Positions 30,661-41,718 of a stretch of 62,000 nt of DNA are shown here, in pieces. The translations under genes were made by a program, and so were the position numbers. The DNA is taken from the NCBI GenBank assembly GCA_905221605.1, contig CAJNDS010000269.1, positions 140,001-202,000 of the forward strand. The letters run 5' to 3'. The DNA is from Symbiodinium natans (lineage: Eukaryota > Sar > Dinophyceae > Suessiales > Symbiodiniaceae). How positions within the stretch are numbered: the stretch's first letter is position 1; each line of letters opens with the position of its first letter. Below the pieces are notes generated by a model. That model did no database searches. It saw only the letters and a list, made by a program, of their open reading frames with translations, and was not told the DNA's origin.

Positions 30661-31000
30661 GTTTCGTTTCGGTATGTTCAACTGTTCCGTTGAGACTTCC
30701 TTCTTCCTACAGCGCTTGTACAGAACAGCGTCATTAATGTATCCCCCATGTCACAGCACACGGCATCACAGTGATCGGGCTTGTAGCAGAGCAAGGTGTG
30801 CCGCATGGTGATATAACCCTCAAAACTGCCTGGGCTATCATGATCGAGCCATTTATTCAGCACAGAGTATCACGTGGCGAACGTGCCTCGCTAATTCCGC
30901 CCGACACCGAGGATCCCATCGAGCCCAAAATCTTAACCGAGCCCATTGAAGATCCCATATCTCTGAGCTCTGGATGACACAGCCGGTGTCAAAGACATTG
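30222..31000. repeat. Pair of diverged direct repeats
   Basis: CGAGCCCAAAATC...GATCTCCCATCTCTGAGCAC then TGGATGATCCAGCCGACATC (30220-30285) resembles CGAGCCCAAAATC...GATCCCATATCTCTGAGCTC then TGGATGACACAGCCGGTGTC (30918-30990). Both continue into ACGACATTGATG / AAGACATTGATT. Confidence 0.6.
30700..30860 (-). CDS. Possible exon, unknown
   Basis: The minus strand reads NKWLDHDSPGSFEGYITMRH then TLLCYKPDHCDAVCCDMGDT. Protein-like but short, with no firm borders. It lies between the two direct repeats. Confidence 0.35.
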
Positions 31001-31131
31001 ATTACCTCTCGGCGTTTCTCTTCTCACTTCAGAATTTCCGAAAACCTCTGAATATTTCTGAATGCTGCTTCTGGGGCAATTTGCTGGCTTTTCCTGACGT
31101 TTTCGCGAACAACCCCCGACGTCTCCTCATC

Positions 31132-31800
31132 TCAGGATGCCATGGCGATCTGTTCTGTTACGAACTTTGCAGGTTGAGGCTGCCGCGGAAGCTTCGACAA
31201 GACGTGCCGAGACTCCTCAGCAAGTCTGTGGATGTCTCCGGCGAGCACACGAGCACTGAGCCCATGCAGACTCTGCAGCGACGAACCATTCAAAAGAGAG
31301 CTGGTAGACTCTCGGGCACCAAGCTCCGACCATACCTGGCTGGTCACCGCTACCGTAAAGCGCCTGGCAGAAGGCAAAAAAGGAAGGGCTGCTACAAGCG
31401 CACGAAAGGCAGAGAGATGCTAATTGTGGCCGCAAGACCGCGCGCCGCGCCATGGCAGCACTGACCTTGGGCTCTGCTGCGGTTGCAAGATGATGCCATT
31501 CCTGCATTGCACGAAGCCAAGGTCCTGGCAGCCACCCCAATCCCGCCATCGAGGAGGTTGAATGCTTCGTCAAAGGAGCTCAAGGACTGCGGCCTGCTCG
31601 CAACATCTCGCGAAGAGCGAAGCTTGAGGTGTCCAACTCCGTGCTAAGTCTCGCACGCAAACTCTGCAAGAGCTCGGATGAGATCCCTCTCCTCCTGCGA
31701 CTCCGAGAGGTCGTGACGGGCCAGCTAGCGAGTGCAAAAGCAGTGCTCCCAGGCACCTGCCCCCGAGAAGGCCCAGCAGTCTTTGTGCCTTGGAGCAACC
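31132..31800 (-). CDS. Probable C-terminal exons of an unknown helical protein
   Basis: Three minus-strand stretches in order: LLQSLRARLSTELDTSSFAL with REMLRAGRS (about 31585-31670); SSFDEAFNLLDGGIGVAART with LASCNAGM (about 31500-31580); then RFTVAVTSQVWSELGAREST, LQSLHGLSARVLAGDIHRLA and EESRHVLSKLPRQPQPAKFV ending with a stop at 31132. Frames change between them, so small introns or frameshifts are needed. They look helical. No family recognised. Telomere-like repeats begin directly upstream (31802). Confidence 0.5.
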
Positions 31801-31801
31801 G

Positions 31802-32020
31802 GGTTAAGGGTTTAGGGTTTAGGGCTTGGGGTTTAGGGTTTAGGGTTTAGGGTTTAGGTTTAAGGGTTTAGGGTTTAGGATTTAGGGTTTTTTCTCCCAC
31901 ACTCTCGGGTTTAGGGTTTAGGGTTTAGGGTTTAGGGTTTAGGGTTTAGGGTTTAGGGTTTAGGGTTTAGGGTTTCGGGTTTCGGGTTTCGGGTTTAGGG
32001 TTTAGGGTTTAGGGTTTAGG
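31802..32020. repeat. TTTAGGG arrays
   Basis: 31802-31890 and 31910-32020, with CTTGGGG and TTTCGGG variants. Confidence 0.95.
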
Positions 32021-32029
32021 ATCAACTCT

Positions 32030-33600
32030 GCGGCTGTGCACACTCCTGGCACGTTCGCCTTGGCTTGTGTGGACTATGGATTTCCCCAAGTTGCAGCCGA
32101 GTGTCCCGGGCCACTTTGCCTCATAGGCTTACACCCCCCCTCCCAACCTCCAAGAATGCCCCGAGACAGCCCACACCTGCCCGTCCCACACTTGTTCTTA
32201 CAAGCTGAAGATGAGGGTGAGCAGGAGTGATGGAAAGCAGACGTGGCCTGAAAGTCCTCCGGCGAGCTGACACTGGCGCCTTAAACTGCATCGGGTGATC
32301 GGCTCACTTCGGCGGACAGGTAGGCTCCATGCCCCCTCAACCTGGATGGAGATGGAGGCCTTGATGCGGGGGAGCGAGATGCCCACAAAACAGCGCGAGA
32401 AAAGCGGCCACCTTCTTCATCTCAAGCTGTGGGATGCCCCAGCTCAGGCGCCCTAACAGTCAGTTGACAAAGGCCATCAGAAGGCACATGTGTGACATGC
32501 CTGCCTTGCTCAGAACTGGCGGGAAGCTGGCAAGGCACCAGTTTTCCATGAGCTGGCCAGACCGCATGTTCACCAACCACATCGAAAGGCTTGGATTTGT
32601 TTCGTGCCAACATGGTTCCTCCACCAAGAAGTTGCGCATGTGTGAGCAAGGCGCTATGGATTGCCTGGGCGTACCAACTTGTGTTTGTTGAGCCTACAGT
32701 CTATGGTCCTGGCATCTGCTTGGCAGATGTTCAAGACCCAGTGTGAAACTCTATCTAACTTCTCGCTGCGTCGAACCCAGCACGCGAGAAATGGCGAGTG
32801 CAGGCAGATCTCTGCAGACTTGAACATGTGCATCGGAAAAGCAAGGCCGATTGGAAAACAAATGTGGCCAAAACCCTAAACCCTAAACCCTAAACCCTAA
32901 ACATCAAGCTCCTGAGGTTGCTTTTGTCTCGCATCATGGCTGTCCCATTCCAAGGCCAAAGAAAGAATGGCACGATCCCCGCCCTGGGCCGTGGAAAATA
33001 CATGACTCTCTGCTGTGGTATGACTGAATGTCAAAGTTGATGACATGCTACATCCCGTGTGCCCAGGAGGTGTGTGACGAGGTTCACATGAAACGTGTGA
33101 TTGCAAAAACTAATGTGGACCTGACAACCTCTTCAATGGGGCGTCGCAGCTGTGCTGGGTGGCATCTTGCTTTTGGCAGCTGGGCGTGAAGCAGCGGAAG
33201 TACTGGAATGCATCCGACTTCTGATCTGTTACATTGGCCCGCAGAAATGTCACCCTGCGACAATGACTCCTTGGCTGCCAGCTTCCAGGCACAGAGCAAC
33301 TGCTCTGAGGGAACCAGACAGATACCAGGATCTACAGGCATAGATAACACCGCCAAGAACCAGCTGCATCACAATGCAAGATCTATCGCTGTCCCTGCTT
33401 GTGGCACGGTTCATGCACTCCAGCCGGAATGGTGCTTGAGAAATGGCAGTGCTATACATGGCCATGATCCGAAAGACGCTTAAGGTCACTGAAAGCGAGC
33501 TTTGCTCAAATTGGGCATGCGGCTGCCTCTTTGTTTGTTTTTTGAAGTTTTTTTTGGACGACAAGTATAGCCTCTCCGAGTTTAACTTGACCCTCGTGTC
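32030..33600. other. Unique sequence with weak coding signals
   Basis: Minus frames near 33345-33500 (LSVTLSVFRIMAMYSTAISQ) and 33110-33300 (WKLAAKESLSQGDISAGQCN), and a plus frame at 32434-32691, are open, but none has firm borders or a known domain. A CCCTAAA island lies at 32872-32905. Confidence 0.3.
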
Positions 33601-33787
33601 TGCCTAAACTCTCAACCCTAAACCTAAACGAAAATCACAACTCTCACAACTCGGAGCGGCATGAAGCATTGATTGCTGCACGTAAAACTATACATATGAG
33701 TCGGGCTGCGAGGCCCACTACTCTATACCAAACGCAGCGATGGAAGCAAGAACCGATACCGGTAATTCTGTGGCGTGGCCTTCAGTT

Positions 33788-34100
33788 CCCTAAACCCTGA
33801 CCCTAAACCCTAAACCCTAAACCCTAAACCCTAAACCCTAAACCCTAAACCCTAAACCCTAAACCCTAAACCTACATCACCTTGGAAAAGCGCAAAGGGT
33901 GGGGGGGGGGGGCCGGGGCTCCCAGCCCTGAGTTGAAATTAGTGGGCGCTGGGCTCCAGGAGGCGCCTCCTCCTGGATCCGGGAGCCGAGACCTGAGCCA
34001 AGAGGTGGGGGGGGGGGGGGGCCTTCGGGGGGGTTTAGGGTTTAGGGTTTAGGGTTTAGGGTTTAGGGTTTAGGGTTTAGGGTTTAGGGTTTAGGGTTCA
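33788..34100. repeat. Inverted pair of telomere-like arrays around G tracts
   Basis: CCCTAAA units (33788-33872), then about 160 bp with two poly-G tracts (33901-33912, 34007-34020), then TTTAGGG units (34032-34100). Array orientation flips across the spacer. Confidence 0.9.
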
Positions 34101-34339
34101 GCATCTCAAGTCCGAGCATTTACTAGTCAAGCAGCTTGTCAAGCGTTGGAATAAAACCCCACGCACCCAAGAAACCCATAACATTGAGAAAATACAAAGT
34201 TCACTCAATACATTCCCAGTAGGCTTAAAGCTCAAGGTCCAGTTAACCCAAAACCCGAAATCTAACTCTCAAACCTCCTCACCTGATGGATGGGAATAGG
34301 GAGGGTTGGGGGGGTGGTGGGGTGGTGGGTGGGGGCGGG

Positions 34340-34615
34340 CCACCAGGAGGAAAAACAGTTTGCCGAGGAAGGGCGCCCCACCAGAAAGAAAAAAAAAATA
34401 TGCCGACGAAGGGCGTCAGGGTTTAGGGCCCACCAGGGGAAAGGAAAAAAACAAAAAAACAAAACAATATGCCGACGAAGGGCGTCAGGGTTTAGGGCCC
34501 ACCAGGGGGGAAAAAAACAATATGCCGACAATATGCCGACGAAGGGCGTCAGGGTTTAGGGCCCACCAGGGGGAAAGAAAAACAATATGCCGACGAAGGG
34601 CATTAGGGTTGAAAT
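34340..34615. repeat. Tandem repeat with an embedded telomere unit
   Basis: Four to five copies of a roughly 55-65 bp unit containing ATGCCGACGAAGGGCGTCAG, then GGTTTAGGGCCCACCAGGGG and an A-rich tract of variable length. Each unit carries exactly one TTTAGGG. Open frames are artefacts of the repeat. Confidence 0.85.
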
Positions 34616-34626
34616 ATACTATGAGA

Positions 34627-34840
34627 GGGTTTAGGGTTTAGGGCTTAGGGTTTAAGGTTCTTTTGCCACCCGTCTAGCCATGCTCCAAGGGGTTTAGGGT
34701 TTAGGGTTTAGGGTTTAGGGTTTAGGGTTTAGGGTTTAGGGTTTAGGGTTTAGGGTTTAGGGTTTAGGGTTTAGGGTTTAGGGTTTAGGGTTTAAAGTTT
34801 AGGGGTTAGGGTTTAAAGTTTAGGCGTTAGGGTTTAGGGT
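34627..34840. repeat. TTTAGGG array
   Basis: About 24 units (34688-34800 nearly perfect), with TTTAAAG and GTTAGGG variants at the end, preceded by a short island at 34627-34655. Confidence 0.95.
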
Positions 34841-35086
34841 TCTTGCGAGAAAACGGGTCCAAGCCTCCATTGGAGGCTCTATTGCGTGGGGCAGTTCTCC
34901 TTGCGCTCCTGGCCAGGGATCACTATCGAACCGACTCTGCCCATCAACAAGCGGATGTCCTCCCCAGTTTTCTTGTCCTCCGGCTCCTGGCCAGAAAATC
35001 GGGTGCTGTAGAAGCCGACTGTCTCACTGTCTCGCATGCCAACCCACCCCCCCCCCCCCTCCGCCCCCTGAGTGTTCTGGTCTTTT

Positions 35087-35838
35087 TTAGCTCAAGGGGC
35101 CCAGGTCGTCGTCCGCTACTTGCTGTGCGTATTCCTGGAGCCTTGCCTGAGCTGCCAGGAGGTGTTCTTGTGCCGCCTCAGCCTCCGCAGGGCACAGGCG
35201 GATGGCATCCCTCAACAGCGCCTGCAAGCGGCCGAAGCGAAGATCTCCCGAGCGTTGCGCCAGAAGAGACGAAGGCCGACTTTGGGCCACGACCGGAACC
35301 GAGGCTATCGTTGGGGCCGAAGATGAGGATGGATCGAAGGGCTTTTCCTTCTTTGCACGGGCGTCTGTTGGTGCGACTTCTGGAGGCGGCGCAGAGGTCA
35401 CGGAATCTCGCACCCTCTGCTTTGAGACTTGAAGCATTACCTCCTTGGCGGTGAAGAAACTGAAACCATTGTCGACTTCGAAGTGTAACGTCGCAACTGG
35501 TCCACTGTCATCTTGCTTCACACACTCAGCATGATCGCCCACCAGGTCCAGGTAGCCTTGAAAGACAGCGCCGCGCTCGCGGTCTTGGACCATTCGGCAT
35601 TTGTCGACCCCAACCAGTCGAAGGGGTCGGTCAACGCAGCGCACCTCCTGCGGCCTCCTGGACGAAAGCTTGACGACAAAGTCCACAGTGTAGCCATCTT
35701 GGACAGTACACACCCAGCTGATGTACTCACCTGCTTGTAGGACAACCTGGCGGGTTGTCTTGGCCCCTGCCTGGCTCGAGTCGCGGACAAACTGAAGTCG
35801 TGGGAAAAAAAGTTGAAAGCGCGTGCGAGCTACATACG
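35087..35838 (-). CDS. GOLD-domain C-terminal exon
   Basis: Minus-strand exon opening after an AG near 35838 and ending at a stop at 35087. The sequence runs SYVARTRFQLFFPRLQFVRD, then QVVLQAGEYISWVCTVQDGY, TVDFVVKL, then ERGAVFQGYLDLVGDHAECV and FEVDNGFSFFTAKEVMLQV. The W-[VF]-x(2-4)-D-x-x-[VI]-x-F strand pair, the G-x-Y turn and the D-N-x-[FY]-S-x-x-x-x-K ending are hallmarks of the GOLD domain, used in Golgi and lipid-traffic proteins (p24, Sec14-GOLD, ACBD3). A linker and a 45-residue helical tail (LQALLRDAIRLCPAEAEAAQ) follow. On strand and order it may be the end of the Sec14 gene whose exons start at 46.9 kb; about 8 kb between them is unresolved, so two genes are equally possible. Confidence 0.65.
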
Positions 35839-35995
35839 AAGTCTCAGTTCAGAGCCCTTCAAGAGAGAAAACTCTTATTCTGATTCTGCGTATGCTTACT
35901 CGCCCTGCCTCGAGCAGAAAGTTGTCCCTGACCTGCGTGCCAAGGATAAACGTGCAGATTTCACGCAGGGCAAAGCGAGGAGCAAAAAAGCAAAC

Positions 35996-36100
35996 CCCCC
36001 TCTATGCTACCCCCCTAGGTTGCCCCCAAAATCAAGGCTACTTAGGGATACTTAAGCCTAGTTAAGGCTCTTTAAGTAACTAGTGTAGAGGCGGGGTAGT
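35996..36100. mobile_element. MITE family E, imperfect foldback
   Basis: CCTCTATGCTACCCCCCTAG at the left and the near-complement TAGTGTAGAGGCGGGGTAGT at the right, with TACTTAGGGATACTTAAGCC at the centre. About 105 bp. Confidence 0.55.
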
Positions 36101-36109
36101 AAGGAAACC

Positions 36110-37135
36110 CATGAATCAGGCGACGAGTGGAAAGATATCTCACCAGCCAGGTTGCCAGCTCGCCAGCTGGCAGGTTGATAGCTGCAGAGCCTTAGTTGTC
36201 CCGGTATCCTTCGGGGGAACATTTAGGGTTTAGGGTTTAGGGTTTTCGGGTTGAGGGTTTAGGGTTTTAGGGTTTAGGGTTTGGGTACTCAAGGAATAGC
36301 ACTTATTACAAATACCCCCAACAAAGATCAAAGGACTACCTACTCTACTATACGAAGCAACTTGTCGAGCTCTCAGCAGCAGGCCCCCCACCGACTGCGC
36401 GGGAAACGCACCCCCGATTCCTGGGCTGCAGAGAGAACATATGGGGGGTTTTCCGAAATGAAGTACCTTAATTATTTATAAGGGAGTCCTACTGTTTGGG
36501 GGGTTTTTATGAGGGGCTTTCTGTTTCCGTAGACGCCGTAGACCCCCAGATGTTTTACCTCAGCTACCGTACTGTAGCATTCTGGCAACAAAGCTTCCGC
36601 TTAAGAACCCAAAACCTTGTTCGCTTAGTTTTTGTAGGTCTCCTAAGAACACTAAAAGGGGCCTATACAAATGGGCTGTGGGTTCTTCAGAGTTTTCCTG
36701 AAACAGCAACCCCGATTCTCTGCGGAAACCAACAGCATTGGATTTGCAGCTGCAGTCCATCGCCACGCTACAGCAGCCCAGGAATCATTCTGAATTGCTC
36801 GTTATTCTTTACTCGGCGCTGTCTCTGTACCTGAGCAACTAAGCGCGCGTGCGCTGTGAACCAGCTATTGCTTAGGGCTTACGGCCTTTGGAGGGTTTAC
36901 AAAGGTTTGGGCTCCGACTCTCACAGCAGGCTTCGAGTGCCCTCAGGCCTTAAATCCGTCCAGCTCCTTACAAAGGTTCTACGCGCGTAGCTCAGCCATG
37001 ATGAGCCGTGCAAGAAGGATTGCCCGCTAAAACGGTCGAGTTCTGCTCCGTGATGCATCTCTGCCCTAAGACCTTCTTGAACAACTGGGATGTGCAGGGC
37101 AGGAACAGCCAGGAACAGCCACGAACAGCGATGTA
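36110..37135. other. Unique sequence, no supported gene
   Basis: A telomere-like island at 36222-36285. Plus frames at 36281-36834 are open but unsupported. A tRNA-like string (GCGCGTAGCTCAGCC near 36990) does not fold into a tRNA by eye. Confidence 0.35.
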
Positions 37136-37138
37136 TTG

Positions 37139-37232
37139 AGATGTTCCGCCTTATGCTAACAGTCCTTAATCGGGGTTGTAGTACCTGCTACTAGAATCCC
37201 CATTCAGGACTGTTAGCTAAAGGGGGAGCATC
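37139..37232. mobile_element. MITE family A, complete foldback copy
   Basis: Left arm GATGTTCCGCCTTATGCTAA then CAGTCCTTAATCGGGGTTGT; right arm AATCCCCATTCAGGACTGTT then AGCTAAAGGGGGAGCATCCC. About 94 bp, no coding capacity. Confidence 0.75.
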
Positions 37233-37239
37233 CCCATGA

Positions 37240-37870
37240 ACATCAACCACAAGCGCTGGTGCGGGTCCGGGCCTTTGTTGGTGCTCGAGCAGGCGCACTG
37301 GGGACCTCCGCATCGCGCTTAGGCGCTTAGGGTTGAGGGCTTGTTTTTGTTGCTTGCCACCCGCCTAGGTGACTTTAACATCGCACTGCAAGGAACACAC
37401 ACACACACACACACACATCGTCAGGTTTATGATGCAACTGAGGGTTTTTTGGTTCAGGGTTTCTGCCTCGCGCGGCTCGCGCGGCTCGCGCGGCTCGCGC
37501 TGCTCGCGCTCTCGCGCAGGCGGAGCCGCTGGAGCTCGGCCCGGACGGCCTCCGAGCAGACTGGAAAAGGAGTATAAGACTTTCTAGGGGCAAGTAGCTA
37601 CAAGAGGAACCCTGAACCCCAAAAAGAGGATTAGAGAGTAGAGTACTCGTATAGTACGAGTATAGTACTCCAAAACCCAGAAAGTAACTTCGCGAAGTGG
37701 TGGCCTTCGCCATCATCGTCCTGCCAGGTCACAGATGTTCAACTTCCCCTCTAGGTCCATTGTCACCCTAAACCCTAAACCCTAAACCCTAAACCCTAAA
37801 CTTGTCGGCCACAGCAGCCGCCCACAATGAATAAGAGGTCCTCGTGTTGTTCCTTGGCAAGGCTTTCAGG
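37240..37870. other. Microsatellites and a short CCCTAAA island; no supported gene
   Basis: An (AC)n run at 37397-37416, a tandem CGCGCGGCT run at 37470-37520 and CCCTAAA units at 37767-37800. Frames through the GC-rich run are A/R artefacts. Confidence 0.6.
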
Positions 37871-37875
37871 GACAT

Positions 37876-37974
37876 AGGGGTTTCTGAAAATAGGGGTACC
37901 TTTTTTGGGGGCTCCCTTATACGGGGATTCTATACAATTCGGGGTATAAAAAAGGTACCCCCTATTTTGGGAAC
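37876..37974. mobile_element. MITE family C, complete foldback copy
   Basis: Left arm TTTCTGAAAATAGGGGTACC then TTTTTTGGGGG; right arm TATAAAAAAGGTACCCCCTA then TTTTGGGAA. The core is GGGGTACCTT with its complement. Related copies, mostly half or diverged, occur at 3325-3400, 49345-49395, 52895-52985, 53586-53720, 55478-55565 and 60060-60123. Confidence 0.75.
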
Positions 37975-37979
37975 TACCC

Positions 37980-38670
37980 CTATGCAAGGCAGGACAAAGT
38001 AAGGACTGCACGCAAGGCGCTTTGCTCGAGAAAGATGTGCTGGGCTCCGCGCCCGGCTCTCACGGTCACGAGCCTTTCGTTCACGGCCGGCCTTTCTCAA
38101 TGGCGGTTTGTGGTCAAGGTTGTGCTGCTTCTCTTGGAGCTTTAGCTGAAGTACTTCAGTGCTTCTCCTTGCAGATATCTGCTTTGTCTGTGGTATGTGC
38201 ACTCTTTGGCGCGGGCCTCTGTGGATTTTATCGGAAACCTCTGTATAACAAACCGCGTTGTCCTCCCTGCGAATAGGACAACATCGATTAGCTCTGGTTT
38301 AAAGAAGGTCTTGACGTCCAGGCAACACAGGTTTGTACGGTGACAATAGAGCATGGAAGGAAAGAATGCTTCAAGAAAAGAAGGGATTAGAGGGATTGCT
38401 TCTAAAACTTGCAGGTTTGTTCGACTGTAAAGAGGAAAGAAAGGTTTCTTTTTCAAGTCCAAAGGAAGGAGAAGTTCCAAAGGATAAGGTTTTTGCTAAC
38501 AGTGATGCCACGAAGTTCTAGAAGGCTCTCGGGGAAGTCCTCACAACTGAGCAGAAGAAGAAGTCACGACCGAATGCTGGTGCCCTGAGGGCACCGTGCC
38601 TTGCTGCCCAGGTTGGGCACCACTATCGCGCGGAAGCCCCGGATCTCATCCGGAACCTGCATTGGGAGAG
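37980..38670. other. Unique sequence with weak frames
   Basis: A 62-codon plus frame (38333-38521, MYGDNRAWKERMLQEKKGLE) and overlapping minus frames; none convincing. Confidence 0.3.
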
Positions 38671-38677
38671 CCACTCG

Positions 38678-38915
38678 CCCTAAACCCTAAACCCTAAACC
38701 CTAAACCCCAAACCCTAAACCCTCATCAACTCGGAGCTCAGGAGGGCCTCCTGCTCCAGGCTCCTGTAGCGCAGCAAGTCCTGCAGATTGAGGGCGCGTT
38801 CCCATCTTCAAACAACAGCCTCATGGCTAAACCCTAAACCCTAAACCCTAAACCCTAAACCCTAAACCCTAAACCCTAAACCCTAAACCCTAAACCCTAA
38901 ACCCTAAACCCTAAC
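38678..38915. repeat. CCCTAAA arrays
   Basis: 38678-38725 and 38826-38915 (about 12 perfect units), split by about 100 bp. Confidence 0.95.
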
Positions 38916-38939
38916 AAGCACCGTCCTCTTTCTGGTAAG

Positions 38940-39615
38940 AGTGCCGGACTTAGCACAGGAATCTTGGGCGATGCTTTACAGGTCTTTGCCAGCGCTCTGG
39001 TTGCGTGATGGCTGAGCATGGGGCGGTAATCCGGCACCTGCATCCAAACCCCATGTCAACGACTAGGTGCACAAACTCAGTCGCCAAGGGTGCGTGCCTT
39101 GTCCCGGAATGGTGGAGGAGGTGGCGGCACCGTCCTCGATGCAAGCAACCCCAAGTCATCGAGGACGTGTGAGAGATCATGTGGGGCTGTCGCTGGTTGG
39201 CACCCTCTCTCACGGCACCCTCTCGCATGGCACCTCCCAGGCTGGTAGAAAGGTTTAACAGTCTGCCTGCTTGCTTCAACACAAGTTCAAAACTCAAAAA
39301 GCACGTGCCCTGGCAAATGCACGTACCATGCCTCTGCCGGGACCGCCTTGCAAGGAGTTTTGGAGTGTCGCAAAGGGGCCAACAGCCCGGAAAACAGCAG
39401 ACAACGTGAAAAACTTCAGCACCTCTGGTTGGAGGCCTGACGCCACATGCAGCTGCAAGGCCGGATCTTCAAGGCCGCAATTAAGCATCAGATGAGAGTG
39501 AGCTCCGCACCCGTCATTCTGCGCTTCTGACAAGAAGGTCGGGCCATTGATGTGGCGTGCCTCGTTTGACGATGTGACAGTCAGTATGTATATATATATA
39601 TATAATCTACATTTG

Positions 39616-39646
<31 letters not shown>

Positions 39647-41060
39647 CTATAAATATACTAACCTGAGCAATGAAACCTGAGGCCGCAGGCATGGACAGTG
39701 ACCCAACCATCTGGCTCGACCTCAATGCTCAATGCGCCCAACCTCTCGTAGTGGGCTCTCTGCATTCCGGGGGCTCTCTCGAGATTCTGGTTTCCTTTTT
39801 TGAGCACAGCCGGTACGTTACATTCATGGCTGGAGGGACCCTGTGGAACTGTCGAATCTGGGAAAGGGACCGGCATCCTCACAAGAAGATTCGGCAACGT
39901 CTCGGTCACATCGCGCTGTGTGAGAACCTGACAAGAGATCTGGAAACAACTGAGGACTTTGGGATGTAGGCCCGCATGAAGCTCATCGACTCGTGCCAAG
40001 CCACGCTGCCCATACCCCACAGTATTGTGTTATGCTGCATTTCATTGCATATCATATGGGCGGTTGTCAAAATGATGGTCCCTTTTTGGATCCCTATTAC
40101 AATTCGGCACCTCATATTTAAGTTACCCCCAAAAAGGGATCGCAATTTTTGACAACCACCCATATTAACCCACGTCATGTCCATCGAGGCCTCAGGCCGT
40201 GGTGGAGGTTGCTCCCTTTTTAGATCAGTTGGCCCTTTCACCCCCATCCAAATCCCCCTGCACCCCACACGGCACTCGGCGCCACGCCAATCCCATTCTC
40301 AAGTCCACGTTCTGAACCCCCACCCACTTCCCCACTTCCCCGCACCCACCCGCGCCAATGCCCACCACCTGGCCGAGCTCATCCGGGCAGAATTGGTCCT
40401 CGGTCGACTTGTACCTCCCCCCACTCCCTCTGCCAGCGCCTACCCACCCCACTCCTACAACTTTACTGATCAGCTGGGCCAGGAAGGACCAGAAGGGCTT
40501 CTTCTGACTGCTTCTGCCAAAAGCAAGCCCCGGCCGAGTCGATATTTTTTCATTGAAGACATAAAGATGTATGTGTATCTATGTACATCTATAAAAAGCA
40601 GAACATGCACACTTTCGGAACATGTGTATATATATACATATATGTAGAGAAAGTAGAGAGAGAGAGAGGGAGAAAGAGAATGACCTCTATCTAGATGTGC
40701 ATATATATATATATATATACTTCTTTATACGCGAGAGAGGGATCCATTTTTTCATACCTCCCTAAAAACCCTGAACGAAGACACATGTGACCAAGTCACT
40801 AAAACCCTGAAGGTGCAGGTAGCTGTCGCCCAGAGCTCTCGTCCAGGCCCGCCTCGCCCGGCAGCACCCGGCGCAACTCCGGGCTGGTTACCTCTTGTGT
40901 GGCACGCCTCAAGCTCGCGAAGCAAGAATCAGCGTCATAAGAACACGAATCCTGAGAGAAACCATCACAAGGATCAAGGTGGTGGTAAATAGAAGCGGAA
41001 ACTGCTCCGCAATGTCAGATCCGGGCACGATGACATCGGTGAAGTGGGCGCTCTTCCTGC
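38940..41060 (-). CDS. Candidate short exons, unassigned
   Basis: Minus-strand pieces with good donors: about 41010-41060 (KSAHFTDVIVPGSDIAEQ, ending GAGCA|GTTTCC after a CTGTGCAG acceptor); about 39660-39750 (LGALSIEVEPDGWVTVHACG, ending GCTCAG|GTTAGT); about 39047-39094 (HAPLATEFVHLVVDMGFGC, ending TGCAG|GTGCCG). They lie between the Q-rich and GOLD exons on the same strand and could be their linker, but each is short and unproven. TA microsatellites occur at 39585-39655. Confidence 0.3.
40056..40164. mobile_element. MITE family D, complete foldback copy
   Basis: Terminal inverted repeats ATGGGCGGTTGTCAAAAT (left) and TTTTGACAACCACCCAT (right), with inner arms GGTCCCTTTTTGGATC and AAAAAGGGATCGC. 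About 108 bp. Single copy here. Confidence 0.75.
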
Positions 41061-41061
41061 A

Positions 41062-41544
41062 CAGCAGCTCACGGCACCAGTGCCAGATCCAGCAAAACAA
41101 GCGATTCTCCCCCAAGCTGTGTCCAAGCGCAAGGCAAGACCACCCAAACCTGGCCGGGGCCTCCGTGAAGTGAAGGGAGAGAAGCGCGCGAGAATCATTC
41201 TGTCATTCTGACTCCGCGATCATACTATCATGCTTTGGCTCCAACAGCAAAATGCTGGCAGTACAAGTGGAAGCGGCAGCTGTAATCGTTAGTAGCAGCA
41301 GCAGCAGCAGCAGAAGCAGTCGTCGTCGTCCGCCCTCCGAGACCCCTGCGTCCCTCAGGCTTTGAGGTCCTGCCGAGCGCAAGAATGGGTCCATGACTCT
41401 CAATCATATGCTCCTTCTTGTCACTACCACATCTGCAAACATCCACCACAAGCTCCAACCCGCTGCCCCATAGTGATGCGTACAGTCTGGGCGCCCAGCA
41501 CAGAGGGAGGTAGAGATTGCTTCGATGCCCTCGGCTGTCAGCTG
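41062..41544. other. Unique sequence with CAG microsatellite
   Basis: A (CAG)n run at 41294-41321. Minus frames through it read T/A or L repeats. A frame with MIESHGPILALGRTSKPEGR is possible but unsupported. Confidence 0.35.
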
Positions 41545-41718
41545 TCAATGGGCGCACTTATTGGCATCTGCCTGACTCCGCAGAAACTGAGCCCAGAGCG
41601 GCGGCCCAGTCTCCATCTGTGCTTGCTGTGCTTGGGCTTGCGCCGCCTGCGCTTGGGCGGCCTGCGCTTTGGCTTGCGCCTGCGCCTGCGCTTGCGCCTG
41701 CGCCTGCGCTTGCTGCGC
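41545..41718 (-). CDS. AQ-repeat exon
   Basis: Opens at 41718 after CTGAAG and reads AQQAQAQAQAQAQAQAKAQA, then METGPPLWAQFLRSQADANK. The phase (0) matches the end of the Q-rich exon at 42349, so the two probably join as MQKQ|AQQAQ. The 3' border is uncertain. A low-complexity helical or coiled-coil linker. Confidence 0.6.
   Translation of the reverse strand, partial: AQQAQAQAQAQAQAQAKAQAAQAQAAQAQAQQAQMETGPPLWAQFLRSQADANKCAH

Noticed and set aside
35685-35705. GTAGCCATCTTGG resembling the spliced leader on the plus strand
   Set aside because: It lies antisense within the GOLD exon; the match is partial and explained by coding sequence.
36980-37060. tRNA-like start GCGCGTAGCTCAGCC with GGTCGAGTTC downstream
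   Set aside because: No acceptor stem, anticodon arm or T-arm pairing could be drawn.
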